Shown here: positions 44,353 through 54,450 of the stretch, one piece after another | How positions within the stretch are numbered: the first letter of the stretch is position 1 | How the letters are laid out: each line of letters starts with the position of its first letter | DNA from: Nitrosomonas sp. JL21 | Lineage (GTDB): Bacteria > Pseudomonadota > Gammaproteobacteria > Burkholderiales > Nitrosomonadaceae | Length of the DNA: 64,000 nt | Direction: 5' to 3' | Assembly: GCF_009833095.1 (NCBI RefSeq) | Contig: NZ_QRCB01000011.1 | Location: forward strand, 26,780-90,779 | Translations under genes and position numbers: made by a program | The notes under the pieces: model-generated | Seen by the model: the letters and a program-made list of their open reading frames with translations, nothing else | Databases searched by the model: none | Told to the model about the DNA's origin: nothing

Positions 44353-45914
44353 AATCGCCGTTATCCCGCATCGATCCACTGCGCGTGCTGGTTTTCATTC
44401 TGATGGTATTGCCCGTGCTGGCACTGCTCGGCTTTGGCGTGCTCTGGTTGTGGCAGAGCGGTAACCTGCAATATTGGTTGCTGGTTCTGGTGGTGTGCGG
44501 CGGAATAGGCTATGGGTTGCAGCAATGGTTGCTGCGGAAGGAACGGAAATTGCTGGCGAATGACGCGGCCGAGCCCAATCCCGACTGGCCGCCGAGCGCA
44601 GATGCTGTCTGGCAGCAAGTCGAAGCGCTGGCCGATGCATGCGATCCGACGGACTGGCCCTTGGATGAAGGCGCCTGGATGCTGGAACTAGGCCAGAAAA
44701 CGCTGGAAACCGTTGCGCACAGTTATCATCCGGCGGTCGAGAAACCATTGCTGGAATTGACCCTGCCGCATACGTTGCTGATCATCGAACGCGCCAGCCG
44801 CGATTTGCGTCAGGACGTTGCCGAAAAAATACCGTTCAGCAATCGCCTGACCCTTGGTGATCTGTTCCGGATTCAGCGCTGGAAGGAGAACGCCGATCGG
44901 CTTTTTACTATCTACCGCGCCGGCAATGTCATCATCAATCCGGTCAATGCATTGATGGGGGAAGTCTGGCGGCATCTGCGCGAGCGCAGTTTCGATCAAG
45001 CCCGGAACGAACTGCATCGCTGGTTCTTGCGTGCTTATGTGTTCAAGGTCGGCTATTATGCGATCGATCTGTACAGCGGCCGTTTGCCGTTAGGTGACGA
45101 CAATTCGATGATATCGTCAACTGCCGATTCCCGGGCAGATGTCGAGCATGCCCAGGGTGCTGTCACGGCAATAGTGGAACCACTGCGCATTCTGATCCTG
45201 GGCCGGACAAATTCGGGTAAATCCAGCCTGATCAATGCGATGTTTGGTCGTCTCACAGCCATTACCGATGTGCTGCCGGATACAACCCGGGTATTTACGC
45301 CGCTTGTGCTCTCCCGGGAAGGATTGGATCAAGCCTTGATCTTTGACAGCCCAGGATGTGATAGTCCTTTGTTTAATCAGGCGGATATGCTGAAGGCGGC
45401 TGCGCAGGCTGATTTCATTCTATGGGTGAGTCCGGCGAACCGCCCCGATCGCCAGTTTGAACGCGAGTGTCTGGATGCGTTGCGCGCTTTTCAGGCTGAA
45501 CGGATCAATTTTCGTCCGCCGCCTTTGCTGGTGGTAGCCAGTTTTATCGACCAATTGCGCCCCATCAATGAATGGCAGCCACCCTATGATTTGACCGATA
45601 CGACGAATGTCAAAGCAGCCAATATCAGTGCTGCGGTTCGGGCAATTGCTGCCGATCTTGCCGTTCCGGTTGAACACGTCATTCCGGTGTGCTTGCAAGA
45701 GAACAGCCTTTATAATGTCGAAGATGCGTTATGGGCAGCGATACTGAACCGCCAGGATCAAGCATTGAGAGTCCGTTTGATGCGGTGTCTTGACGCCAAG
45801 AAACGCCGCGAGGATTGGGTATTGTTGCGACGCCAAGTGTTGAGCGCAGGACGGTTTCTGTGGAGTCTTTCCGATCGATTAGTAAAGCGCTCAGACCCTT
45901 CGAAGGATCAATGA
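44349..45914 (+). CDS. membrane-anchored GTPase, partner of the upstream GTPase
   Basis: Protein of 521 aa. Two N-terminal helices (VLVFILMVLPVLALLGFGVL and a second near 40-57), a helical middle domain, then a GTPase domain from about 275: G1 ILGRTNSGKSSLINAMFG, G2 DTTRVFTP, G3 IFDSPGCDSP, and a G4-like segment VVASFIDQLRP in place of NKxD. The layout (membrane anchor, helical region, Era/YfjP-like G domain) recalls dynamin-like and interferon-inducible GTPases only loosely. The start is chosen at the ATGA overlap with the upstream gene; a longer in-frame extension within that gene is a shadow. Confidence 0.78.
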   Translation: MKSPLSRIDPLRVLVFILMVLPVLALLGFGVLWLWQSGNLQYWLLVLVVCGGIGYGLQQWLLRKERKLLANDAAEPNPDWPPSADAVWQQVEALADACDPTDWPLDEGAWMLELGQKTLETVAHSYHPAVEKPLLELTLPHTLLIIERASRDLRQDVAEKIPFSNRLTLGDLFRIQRWKENADRLFTIYRAGNVIINPVNALMGEVWRHLRERSFDQARNELHRWFLRAYVFKVGYYAIDLYSGRLPLGDDNSMISSTADSRADVEHAQGAVTAIVEPLRILILGRTNSGKSSLINAMFGRLTAITDVLPDTTRVFTPLVLSREGLDQALIFDSPGCDSPLFNQADMLKAAAQADFILWVSPANRPDRQFERECLDALRAFQAERINFRPPPLLVVASFIDQLRPINEWQPPYDLTDTTNVKAANISAAVRAIAADLAVPVEHVIPVCLQENSLYNVEDALWAAILNRQDQALRVRLMRCLDAKKRREDWVLLRRQVLSAGRFLWSLSDRLVKRSDPSKDQ

Positions 45915-46039
45915 AGTGAAATATACTCCACCGATGCACTCTTGACTCGACAGTTGAACCGAATATTTGTCATGCCTGAACCATTTCTATATCACTCGGC
46001 ATCCGTCTGCGTGGAGTCGATTATTCGTATCGCTGATCC

Positions 46040-46771
46040 GTGAATCATCCTTTATTCATAACACTGTTTTCTCTTTTGATATTCCCATTGATCTGGAGCG
46101 CTGGCATTCATGAGGCACGGGCTCAGGATTGGTGGAATGCGAGCCGGGAACCCGTGGGGTTGGCGCCTGATCCGGCTGTCACGCCTGAGGCGGTGATTCA
46201 GGTGTATGGCGCCCGGGCGTATAGTTGGCGGGGCTATTTCGGTATACATACCTGGATTGCGGTAAAACCGACAAATGCGAACTCATATGTCATTTATGAA
46301 GTGATCGGCTGGCTGCAGCGCAGAAAAAGGCCGGTACTTGTGGTTTATGAAAATGTTCCGGATCGGCGTTGGTATGGCAATATACCGGAATTATTGCTGG
46401 ACAAGCGTGGTCAAGGAGTTGATGCGCTGATCGAAAAAATCGACCGGGCAGCCCAAACTTATCCCTACCCCAGGAATTACACGCTCTGGCCGGGACCCAA
46501 TTCGAATACCTTCACGGCCTGGGTTTCTCGGGCTGTGCCGGAATTGCGATTGGATTTGCCACCTACCGCAATTGGCAAGGACTACTTGGGTTCTCGTGTG
46601 GTTTCGCAAGCGCCGAGCGGCAGCGGTTTTCAAATCTCTGTATTGGGAATGATGGGCCTGTTGTTCAGTGAAGTGGAAGGTTTTGAGCTTAATTTCCTGG
46701 GATTGTCGCTGGGATTTGATTGGAATCCACTGGCTCTTCGCTTGCCAGTGGTTGGTCGCAAAGAATTTTGA
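46040..46771 (+). CDS. DUF3750 family secreted protein
   Basis: Protein of 243 aa with signal peptide (cleavage near HEARAQ). The DUF3750 core includes AVIQVYGARAYSWRGYFGIH, TWIAVKPTNANSYVIYEVIG and the papain-like-looking NYTLWPGPNSNTFTAWVSR. The family function is unknown; a conserved tract around GPNSNTF resembles catalytic loops of NlpC/P60-like amidases but no Cys is present there. Starts with GTG about 125 bases after the GTPase pair. Confidence 0.8.
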   Translation: MNHPLFITLFSLLIFPLIWSAGIHEARAQDWWNASREPVGLAPDPAVTPEAVIQVYGARAYSWRGYFGIHTWIAVKPTNANSYVIYEVIGWLQRRKRPVLVVYENVPDRRWYGNIPELLLDKRGQGVDALIEKIDRAAQTYPYPRNYTLWPGPNSNTFTAWVSRAVPELRLDLPPTAIGKDYLGSRVVSQAPSGSGFQISVLGMMGLLFSEVEGFELNFLGLSLGFDWNPLALRLPVVGRKEF

Positions 46772-46910
46772 GTGATTGAATTCCGGCTTGAACACAAGCA
46801 TTGATCGGGATTCGATCGCATAGATATTCAATTGATAATTGTTCTTATCCATACTATAGTAGGGCTCATAAAATTATCCCCCTCAGTACTATTTTCCTTG
46901 GAACCATGCA

Positions 46911-47933
46911 ATGTTTAAACTTAATATGAACAATTTTTTCGCGTCGGGCGCATGTGCTATTTTTGCTATTTTCTTATTGGCCGGTCAGTCAGCGCGTGCT
47001 CAGGAAGTCGTGGTGTATTCCGCTCGCATCGAGCAGCTGATTAAACCGATGTTTGACGCCTTTACTAAAGAAACGGGCATCAAAGTCAAATATACGACGG
47101 ATAACGAAGGTGCCTTGCTGGCTCGTCTCGAAGCCGAAGGAAAGAACACCCCGGCAGATATGCTGATTACTGCCGATGCCGGCAATTTATGGGCGGCTGC
47201 CCGGGCGGGATTATTGAAGCCCGTTCAATCCGATGTGCTCGAGAAAAATATTCCAGCCCATTTGCAGGATCCGCAGAATGAATGGTTTGGTCTGTCGATC
47301 CGGGCGCGCACGATCATTTACAACACCAACAAAGTGAAGCCTGGAGAGCTTTCCACTTATGAGGATCTGGCCGATCCGAAGTGGAACAAGCGGCTTTGCC
47401 TGCGGACTTCAAAAAAAGTCTACAATCAATCGCTGGTGGCGATGATGATCGCTGAGCATGGCGAGGCGGAGACCGAGAAAATCGTCAAAGGCTGGGTAGC
47501 CAATCTTGCCACCGATCCACTGTCGGATGATACTCGTGCGTTAGAATTCGTGGCTGCTGGCAAATGCGATGTGACCATAGTGAATACGTATTATTATGGC
47601 CGATTGATGCAGAAGGATCCGAAGTTGCCCCTGGCAGTGTTCTGGCCTAATCAGAGCCAAGGCGGCGTGCATGTGAATATTTCCGGTGCAGGGATCACGC
47701 GCTATGGCAAACATCCCCAGGCGGCTATTCAGTTACTGGAATTTTTATCATCCGACAAAGCGCAAAACCTGTTTGCGGATGTCAACATGGAATATCCCGC
47801 AAATCCCAATATCAAAGTCGATGCGTTTGTCGCTTCGTGGGGCGATTTCAAGCAGAATCCGATGAATTTAGCAAAAGCCGGTGAATTGCAGACAGCGGCG
47901 GTAAAACTGATGGATCGTGCCGGCTATCGCTGA
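46911..47933 (+). CDS. fbpA: ferric iron ABC transporter, periplasmic binding protein
   Basis: Periplasmic Fe(III)-binding protein of 340 aa (FbpA/FutA family), signal peptide ending SARAQE. Start of mature protein VVVYSARIEQLIKPMFDAF; iron-binding tyrosines in IVNTYYYGRLMQ (adjacent Tyr pair about 222-225). It delivers iron to the permease encoded next. Gap of about 107 bases to fbpB. Confidence 0.93.
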   Translation: MFKLNMNNFFASGACAIFAIFLLAGQSARAQEVVVYSARIEQLIKPMFDAFTKETGIKVKYTTDNEGALLARLEAEGKNTPADMLITADAGNLWAAARAGLLKPVQSDVLEKNIPAHLQDPQNEWFGLSIRARTIIYNTNKVKPGELSTYEDLADPKWNKRLCLRTSKKVYNQSLVAMMIAEHGEAETEKIVKGWVANLATDPLSDDTRALEFVAAGKCDVTIVNTYYYGRLMQKDPKLPLAVFWPNQSQGGVHVNISGAGITRYGKHPQAAIQLLEFLSSDKAQNLFADVNMEYPANPNIKVDAFVASWGDFKQNPMNLAKAGELQTAAVKLMDRAGYR

Positions 47934-48040
47934 TCAAGCCAATATTCGTCAGCATTTCAATCTTTAAAAGTGTGAGGAGATAATCATCAGCATCGCTCCA
48001 TGCAAGAGAAGTTTTTCGTCGCGTTTTTCCTGATCGTTTA

Positions 48041-49645
48041 ATGAGCCTCTGGCGCATCGTTCCATTTTTGGCTGCTGCATTGGTATTAGCGCCGGTGGGT
48101 GTGATCATGTCGTCACTGTTTGCGCCAGTCGGTGAAGTCTGGCAACATTTGATTGAAACCACGCTGTCGCTTCTGTTGATCAATACTTTCTGGCTGGCGA
48201 CGGGTGTAGTTACCGGTACGCTGCTGCTGGGCGTCAGTTTGGCATGGTTTACTGCAGTGTATGAATTCCCGGGACGGCGTTTTTTTTCGTGGGCATTGTT
48301 GTTGCCGATGGCGATGCCAGCCTATGTGATGGCATTTGTAGTGCTGGGGGTGTTTGATTTTACCGGCCCGCTTCAAACCAGTTTGCGCGCTTGGCTCCAT
48401 TCCGATCTTGCATGGTTTCCCGACATCCGCAATACGGTTGGCGTAGTCATCGTCATGACGCTGGCTTTTTATCCCTATGTTTATTTATTGACCCGCAATG
48501 CCTTTTTAAGTCAAGGTAAGCGCTCTCTGGAAGTTGCGCAATCTCTCGGCTTCAATCGCACCCAAGGATTCTTCAAAGTAGCGTTGCCGCTGGCACGTCC
48601 TTGGATTGCGGGGGGGATGATGCTGGTGCTCATGGAAACCTTGGCAGATTTCGGCACTGTTGCGGTATTCAACTACAATACCTTCACCACAGCGATTTAT
48701 AAAGCATGGTTCAGCATGTTTTCATTGACCGCAGCTTCTCAGCTTGCGTCATTGCTCATCATTATAGTTTTTGTCGTGATTGTGCTTGAGCAGCAGTTCA
48801 GGATGCGGATGCGCTATGCTGAAACCAAGCGGTCGGAACGGGCGCAGCGAATTCAATTGAGGAGCCGGCACGGCTGGATGGTTACTGGTTTTGCTCTGAG
48901 CGTGTTATTTCTGGCATTTGTATTGCCGGTGGCGCAGTTGATTTTTTGGGCAATGCGATCATTAATGGCAAGAGAATTTGATCTGGCACGGTATTTGGAA
49001 TTTTTATGGCACTCCATATCATTGTCCGGTTTGGCGGCATTGTTGATTTCTGCGGTTGTGATTGCAATCGTGTACGCAGCGCGTCGTTATCCGCATTTCT
49101 CTACGCGGTATGCAGTGCGCATTGCTACCATTGGTTATGCGCTGCCGGGCACAGTGCTGGCGATTGGTGTTTATGTTCCTATGACTTGGTTGGATGGTCA
49201 ACTCAGTGATTTCCTTTTGCACGGATTCAACCTAGAATCCGGCCATCTTATCCAAGGTACCCTGGTCATCATGTTGATGGCGTATCTGATACGCTTTATG
49301 GCGGTGAGCCATTATCCGATCGACAGCGCCATGCAACGCATCACACACAGTATTGATGAAGCGGCGATGAGTCTCGGTTTGCATGGCTGGGCGATGATCA
49401 GGAAAATACACATTCCGATCTTGAAGCCGGGAATTTATACGGCTGCAATTCTGATATTTGTCGATGTCATGAAAGAAATGCCCATTACCTTGATGACGCG
49501 GCCATTCGGATGGGATACGCTAGCGGTGCGAATTTATGAACTGACTTCGGAAGGGCAATGGGAACACGCGGCGGTACCCGCTGGCACGCTGGTATTGGCT
49601 GGACTCATCCCGATATATTTGTTGATGCGGCAAACTGAACAATAG
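48041..49645 (+). CDS. fbpB: ferric iron ABC transporter, permease
   Basis: Inner-membrane permease of 534 aa with two fused permease halves of about six helices each. The coupling (EAA-type) loops are visible in each half: EVAQSLGFNRTQGFFKVALP and DEAAMSLGLHGWAMIRKIHI. This matches FbpB/FutB. It abuts fbpC with only a few bases between stop and start. Confidence 0.94.
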   Translation: MSLWRIVPFLAAALVLAPVGVIMSSLFAPVGEVWQHLIETTLSLLLINTFWLATGVVTGTLLLGVSLAWFTAVYEFPGRRFFSWALLLPMAMPAYVMAFVVLGVFDFTGPLQTSLRAWLHSDLAWFPDIRNTVGVVIVMTLAFYPYVYLLTRNAFLSQGKRSLEVAQSLGFNRTQGFFKVALPLARPWIAGGMMLVLMETLADFGTVAVFNYNTFTTAIYKAWFSMFSLTAASQLASLLIIIVFVVIVLEQQFRMRMRYAETKRSERAQRIQLRSRHGWMVTGFALSVLFLAFVLPVAQLIFWAMRSLMAREFDLARYLEFLWHSISLSGLAALLISAVVIAIVYAARRYPHFSTRYAVRIATIGYALPGTVLAIGVYVPMTWLDGQLSDFLLHGFNLESGHLIQGTLVIMLMAYLIRFMAVSHYPIDSAMQRITHSIDEAAMSLGLHGWAMIRKIHIPILKPGIYTAAILIFVDVMKEMPITLMTRPFGWDTLAVRIYELTSEGQWEHAAVPAGTLVLAGLIPIYLLMRQTEQ

Positions 49646-49649
49646 ATTG

Positions 49650-50726
49650 ATGACGATTCCCTTATTGCAACTGAAGAATATTCGCCATGCCTATGGCGAA
49701 CAAGTCGTTGTGCATGATTTATCGTTGCTGCTGGAAAAGGGAGGTATTGGGTGCCTACTGGGCCTGAGTGGATGTGGTAAAACCACGGCATTACGATGCA
49801 TTGCAGGTTTTGAACCGATTTCGGATGGCGAAATACTCATCAATGGAATTTGTGTGAGCAGCACAGATTTTTGTGTGCCTGCCGAGAAAAGGCGCGTCGG
49901 AATGGTATTCCAGGACTATGCGCTGTTTCCGCATCTCAATGTTACTGCCAATATCGGGTTTGGCCTGCATCGATTAAACCGATCGGAGCGGGAAAAGCGG
50001 GTCGAGGAGTTGCTGCAGGTGGTTCATTTGGCAGATTCCGGCCACAAATATCCGCATGAATTATCCGGCGGACAGCAGCAGCGAGTTGCATTGGCGCGTG
50101 CATTGGCGCCCAGACCGGAGCTGCTGTTATTGGATGAGCCGTTTTCCAATTTGGATGTCAGTTTGCGTGAACAATTGAGCATGGAAGTTCGAGGAATTCT
50201 CAAAGATCAAGGAATCACGTCCATTTTGGTAACGCATGATCAAACCGAAGCATTTGCCATTGCGGATGTTATCGGTGTTATGCATGAAGGAAAAATTCAA
50301 CAGTGGGATACGGCGTTCAATCTTTATCATTGTCCAGCGAACCGTTTTGTTGCTGATTTCATTGGTCAGGGCGTGTTTCTTCCAGGCAAGGTCATCAATT
50401 CCCAGCAGGTTGAGATTGAGTTGGGTATTTTGAATGGCAGGATTCCACGGCAGTGTCACAAGGGCTGCGATCAATGCGATCAGGGGTGCATAGTCGATGT
50501 GTTGCTGCGTCCGGATGATATCGTGCATGACGATGCCAGCCCTTTATTCGCTACCATCCTCCATAAAGCGTTCCGCGGCGCAGAGATCTTGTATACGCTA
50601 TGCTTGGCCAGCGGCGCCCAAGTGCTGGCGCTCGTGCCTAGTCATCACAATCATTTGATCGGTGAAAAGATAGGAATCAAGGTCGAAGCTGATCATGTGG
50701 TCGCTTTTGCTCCCTTGAAAGAATAG
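49650..50726 (+). CDS. fbpC: ferric iron ABC transporter, ATP-binding protein
   Basis: ABC ATPase of 358 aa. Walker A GLSGCGKTTALRCIAG, signature LSGGQQQRVALARAL, Walker B LLLLDEPFSNLD, switch His in VTHDQTEA; a C-terminal TOBE-like regulatory domain from about 245. Four Cys in CHKGCDQCDQGC (about 269-280) within the C-terminal domain form an unusual cluster that could bind metal, possibly sensing iron or Fe-S status (inference). The start is the ATG just after a TTG. Confidence 0.93.
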   Translation: MTIPLLQLKNIRHAYGEQVVVHDLSLLLEKGGIGCLLGLSGCGKTTALRCIAGFEPISDGEILINGICVSSTDFCVPAEKRRVGMVFQDYALFPHLNVTANIGFGLHRLNRSEREKRVEELLQVVHLADSGHKYPHELSGGQQQRVALARALAPRPELLLLDEPFSNLDVSLREQLSMEVRGILKDQGITSILVTHDQTEAFAIADVIGVMHEGKIQQWDTAFNLYHCPANRFVADFIGQGVFLPGKVINSQQVEIELGILNGRIPRQCHKGCDQCDQGCIVDVLLRPDDIVHDDASPLFATILHKAFRGAEILYTLCLASGAQVLALVPSHHNHLIGEKIGIKVEADHVVAFAPLKE

Positions 50727-50979
50727 TCGCATTCATGAAATTTGGCTATGGAAGGGAATGTGTCTAAATTTTGCCAAATGTATATATATTGAATCGGTTT
50801 TACCGAAACAGCACTTCCCTTTTAATAATTTTTTCTATAGCATTACCAGCCATTAGCTGTATTGAACCTTTCTATTAAATTTTATTCCCAATACCCCATA
50901 CACCATTCCAATAACGTTTTTTATTGTTGGGGTTCGCAATTCCTGAAAATTGAATAACTTGAACAAGGATTATGATCAT

Positions 50980-51306
50980 ATGAGTCAGCATATTCATTAC
51001 GTAACTGATGCCAATTTTGAGACTGAAGTCTTGCAATCCCAGACCCCAGTACTGGTAGATTATTGGGCGGAATGGTGCGGTCCCTGCAAAATGATAGCTC
51101 CGCTACTGGATGAAATTGCAAATGAATATGGAGATCGCCTCAAGGTTGCCAAGCTCAATATTGATGAAAATCAGATTACTCCTCCGAAATATGGAATTAG
51201 AGGCATCCCAACGTTAATGTTATTCAAAAATGGCAATATCGAAGCGACCAAGGTAGGGGCGCTTTCTAAATCTCAATTGACAGCATTCATTGATAGTCAT
51301 ATTTAA
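50980..51306 (+). CDS. trxA: thioredoxin
   Basis: Thioredoxin of 108 aa, cytoplasmic disulfide reductase, with active site [17 protein letters not shown] (Cys33, Cys36), [14 protein letters not shown] containing the cis-Pro. The ATG at 50980 (MSQHIHYV) has AAGGA ten bases upstream and fits E. coli TrxA; the frame could be read ten codons further back. It precedes rho, the common betaproteobacterial order. Confidence 0.97.
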   Translation: MSQHIHYVTDANFETEVLQSQTPVLVDYWAEWCGPCKMIAPLLDEIANEYGDRLKVAKLNIDENQITPPKYGIRGIPTLMLFKNGNIEATKVGALSKSQLTAFIDSHI

Positions 51307-51444
51307 TCCAGTTCAGGTATGTTTATAACTATATTCACTGCGTATATCGACTTGATGCGCAGTATTATTTTTCAGGTTTCCCATCAGCAGTAGTTTTTCT
51401 CCAAGCAATTTTCTTTTACTTACGTACTTTTCACGAGCTTTTTC

Positions 51445-52704
51445 ATGCGCCTATCAGATCTGAAAAACCTACATGTTACCGAATTAGTAAAAATGGCCGT
51501 CGAGAACGAAATCGATGGAGCCAATCGAATGCGAAAGCAGGATCTGATCTTTGCATTGCTCAAGAATCAGGCGCGCAAAGGTGAGAATATTTATGGTCAC
51601 GGAACTTTGGAAGTGCTGCAGGATGGATTCGGTTTTTTGCGTTCTCCGGATACTTCATATTTGGCTGGTCCGGATGATATTTATATTTCTCCGAGTCAAA
51701 TCCGGCGCTTTAATCTGCATACCGGCGATTCTATCGATGGCGAAATTCGTCCGCCCAAGGATGGGGAACGTTATTTTGCGCTGGTAAAGGTTGATAAGGT
51801 CAATAACGAACCGCCCGAGAATTCAAAGCAAAAAATTCTGTTTGAGAATTTAACGCCGCTTTTTCCGGATGAGCGATTAGTGCTTGAGCGTGATATCAAA
51901 GCCGAAGAAAACATTACCAGTCGGATTATCGATCTGATTGCGCCAATTGGAAAAGGTCAGCGCGGATTGCTGGTTGCTAGCCCCAAATCGGGAAAAACCG
52001 TCATGTTGCAGCATATCGCGCATGCGATTGCCGCCAACTATCCAGATGTCATATTGATGGTGCTGCTGATTGATGAACGACCGGAAGAGGTCACTGAAAT
52101 GATACGTTCGGTCAGAGGAGAAGTAATTTCCTCGACATTTGACGAATCGGCGATGCGCCATGTCCAAGTGGCCGATATGGTGATCGAGAAAGCCAAGCGT
52201 CTGGTAGAACACAAGAAGGACGTGGTAATCTTGCTGGATTCCATCACCCGTTTGGCGCGTGCCTATAATACGGTCGTTCCTGCCTCTGGCAAGGTATTGA
52301 CAGGCGGCGTTGATGCCAGCGCATTGCAGCGTCCAAAACGATTTTTTGGAGCGGCGCGTAATGTCGAGGAAGGGGGGTCATTGACCATTATTGCGACTGC
52401 TCTGATCGATACCGGATCACGTATGGATGATGTGATCTACGAGGAATTCAAGGGTACGGGTAACATGGAAATTCATCTCGACCGGAAAATGGCAGAGAAG
52501 CGGATCTATCCGGCTATCAATGTCAACCGATCGGGCACGCGCCGCGAAGAATTATTGATCGCGCCGGAGATACTGCAGAAGATTTGGGTGCTGCGTAAAT
52601 TGCTGCATCCGATGGATGATATGGACGCAATGGCATTCCTATTGGATAAGATCAAAGCCACCAAAAACAACTCCGACTTTTTCGACTCAATGAGGCGAGT
52701 CTGA
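51445..52704 (+). CDS. rho: transcription termination factor Rho
   Basis: Hexameric RNA helicase of 419 aa. N-terminal helix domain [21 protein letters not shown]-binding cold-shock fold with [17 protein letters not shown], then the ATPase: Walker [47 protein letters not shown], and the Q/R-loop region around [19 protein letters not shown]. Complete, with canonical C-terminus ending SMRRV. Confidence 0.98.
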   Translation: MRLSDLKNLHVTELVKMAVENEIDGANRMRKQDLIFALLKNQARKGENIYGHGTLEVLQDGFGFLRSPDTSYLAGPDDIYISPSQIRRFNLHTGDSIDGEIRPPKDGERYFALVKVDKVNNEPPENSKQKILFENLTPLFPDERLVLERDIKAEENITSRIIDLIAPIGKGQRGLLVASPKSGKTVMLQHIAHAIAANYPDVILMVLLIDERPEEVTEMIRSVRGEVISSTFDESAMRHVQVADMVIEKAKRLVEHKKDVVILLDSITRLARAYNTVVPASGKVLTGGVDASALQRPKRFFGAARNVEEGGSLTIIATALIDTGSRMDDVIYEEFKGTGNMEIHLDRKMAEKRIYPAINVNRSGTRREELLIAPEILQKIWVLRKLLHPMDDMDAMAFLLDKIKATKNNSDFFDSMRRV

Positions 52705-52801
52705 TCCGTTTTTTTCAGAGTTGCGTCAATATTCACATTCAAGGATAATCACGGCTTTTTAATCTTCCCGTTGAGGGACGAATCATTTGAGGACATCAGT
52801 A

Positions 52802-53014
52802 ATGAAAGCAGACATTCATCCAGATTACCAAGAAATAACTGTGACTTGCAGTTGTGGTAATGTTTTCAAAACACGCTCAACCATGAATAAAGCCTTGAAT
52901 ATTGAAGTCTGTTCGCAGTGCCATCCATTTTATACGGGCAAACAGAAGATTGTGGATACGGCAGGTAGGGTTGAGAAATTCCGTCAAAAATACGGTAGAC
53001 AAGCTACCAAATAA
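52802..53014 (+). CDS. rpmE: 50S ribosomal protein L31
   Basis: Zinc-binding (C+) form of L31, 70 aa: [20 protein letters not shown] with Cys16 and Cys18, then [15 protein letters not shown] with Cys37 and Cys40. The start was chosen at the ATG (MKADIHP), the usual N-terminus; the frame could begin five codons earlier at a TTG. About 100 bases after rho. Confidence 0.97.
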   Translation: MKADIHPDYQEITVTCSCGNVFKTRSTMNKALNIEVCSQCHPFYTGKQKIVDTAGRVEKFRQKYGRQATK

Positions 53015-53027
53015 TGACCTGGCAGCA

Positions 53028-53048
53028 ATATCTCTTTTGTAGAGATAT
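53028..53048 (+). terminator. possible hairpin terminator after rpmE
   Basis: Perfect 8-base stem ATATCTCT-TTTGT-AGAGATAT 14 bases after the rpmE stop. The stem is AU-rich and no T-run follows, so strength is doubtful. Confidence 0.3.
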
Positions 53049-53153
53049 AGTCCCCTATAAGCAGTAACCAGCAATAATTTAAAAAGATGATTCAAATTGC
53101 TGTGCATGATAAACGATTCTTCACTGATCTTGTATGATCACCGTATTGCGTGT

Positions 53154-53471
53154 TCAATAGTGCACAGCTAGCCAAATTGTCTCGTTATCCGGATCAGTCC
53201 AGGCGACTCTGTGCTTTGTATGAGATGGAATGTTGATGTAATCTCCTTTGTTGAGCTGCACCGGGGTCTGATTTTCAAATACAACGACGGCTTTTCCTTT
53301 TAGAAGAATAACCCATTCATTCTTTTCCTGATCGAACCAACTGGATTCCGGGGATGTCTGACCCTTGGAAATGATCCGTTCAATCATTACTGCTTGGTTT
53401 TTGATGATGAACTCAAATATTTCCTGCTTCAATTCACAGGGGATATTTGAAAATATATTGTTTGGTTTCAT
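53154..53471 (-). CDS. small cupin-domain protein
   Basis: Single-domain cupin of 105 aa from the ATG preceded by GGGGGA. Cupin motif around NEWVILLKGKAVVVFENQ, QLNKGDYINIPSHTKHRVAW, and the closing strand ETIWLAVHY. Metal ligands appear reduced: the usual first His pair is replaced by Glu/Trp, while HTKH keeps a His. Function unknown; many such proteins bind small ligands or modify sugars. Confidence 0.8.
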   Translation of the reverse strand: MKPNNIFSNIPCELKQEIFEFIIKNQAVMIERIISKGQTSPESSWFDQEKNEWVILLKGKAVVVFENQTPVQLNKGDYINIPSHTKHRVAWTDPDNETIWLAVHY

Positions 53472-53562
53472 TTGATGTTCCCCCGATAACAAGTTTTAAT
53501 TCTATTTGCTACTCAATTGGTTAAATATCAATTGACTATCGTGATGGATGATAAAAACAAGC

Positions 53563-54378
53563 ATGGAACAAAAAATTGCATTCGTGACCGGTGCCTCAAG
53601 CGGCATTGGACGGGCTACGGCCGTTCTGTTGGCTCAGAATGGATTCTATGTTTTTGCTGTTGCAAGACGCAAGCATCGATTGGAAGAGATTCGTTCCGAA
53701 AACATTGAGCCCATTCAACTTGACGTTATGGACGAAGCCGCGATCCGCAGCGTCGTAGAACATATTATCGCGACCAAAGGCCGTATCGACGTGCTCGTCA
53801 ATAATGCGGGTTATGGTCGACTGGGTACCATTGAATGTGTATCTATGGAAACCGCACATCATCAATTCGAAGTCAATGTGTTTGGGTATGCGATATGCAT
53901 GCAGGCGGTGCTTCCGCATATGCGAGAACAACGCTCAGGATGCATTATCAATATCTCTTCGGTTTTAGGAAGATTTTCTGTTCCGGGATTCGGCTGGTAT
54001 GCTGCATCCAAGCATGCAGTGGAAGCCTTATCCGAAGCATTACGCGGAGAAGTCAAAGGGCTGGGTATTGACGTTGTAATGATTGCCCCGGGTTTAATTA
54101 AAACGGAATTTGTGACTAAAGAATTTGAATTGCTTGAAGCAGTTGAGCATCCTGCGGCGTATCAGAAAATTATCGCAGGATTGCATAAACTTGTGAGTCA
54201 TGAGCCACAGTGTCCCGGCCCCGAGATAATTGCTCGCGCTGTTTTAAAAGCGACTTCCAGATCAATTCCGCCGGTACGGCATGCATTGCCATGGGATTCA
54301 AAAGCCGCGGTGGTTTCGCGTTGGATGTTTGGTGGCCGACTTTTCGCCTGGATTATTCGAAAAAAAATGGGATTCTAG
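53563..54378 (+). CDS. short-chain dehydrogenase/reductase
   Basis: NAD(P)-dependent SDR of 271 aa from the ATG at 53563. Cofactor motif FVTGASSGIGRATAVLLAQN, NNAGYG, and catalytic Ser and Tyr-Lys in INISSVLGRFSVPGFGWYAA and SKHAVEAL. The C-terminal extension and RKKMGF tail fit the classical, retinol-dehydrogenase-like lipid/steroid SDR subset, but the substrate is unknown. Confidence 0.88.
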   Translation: MEQKIAFVTGASSGIGRATAVLLAQNGFYVFAVARRKHRLEEIRSENIEPIQLDVMDEAAIRSVVEHIIATKGRIDVLVNNAGYGRLGTIECVSMETAHHQFEVNVFGYAICMQAVLPHMREQRSGCIINISSVLGRFSVPGFGWYAASKHAVEALSEALRGEVKGLGIDVVMIAPGLIKTEFVTKEFELLEAVEHPAAYQKIIAGLHKLVSHEPQCPGPEIIARAVLKATSRSIPPVRHALPWDSKAAVVSRWMFGGRLFAWIIRKKMGF

Positions 54379-54450
54379 GTCATTAGAATCAGTTTTTTGT
54401 CAGCTCAGCAACAAAATGGTGGGAATGGAAGCATCTATAATCATGTCGAC

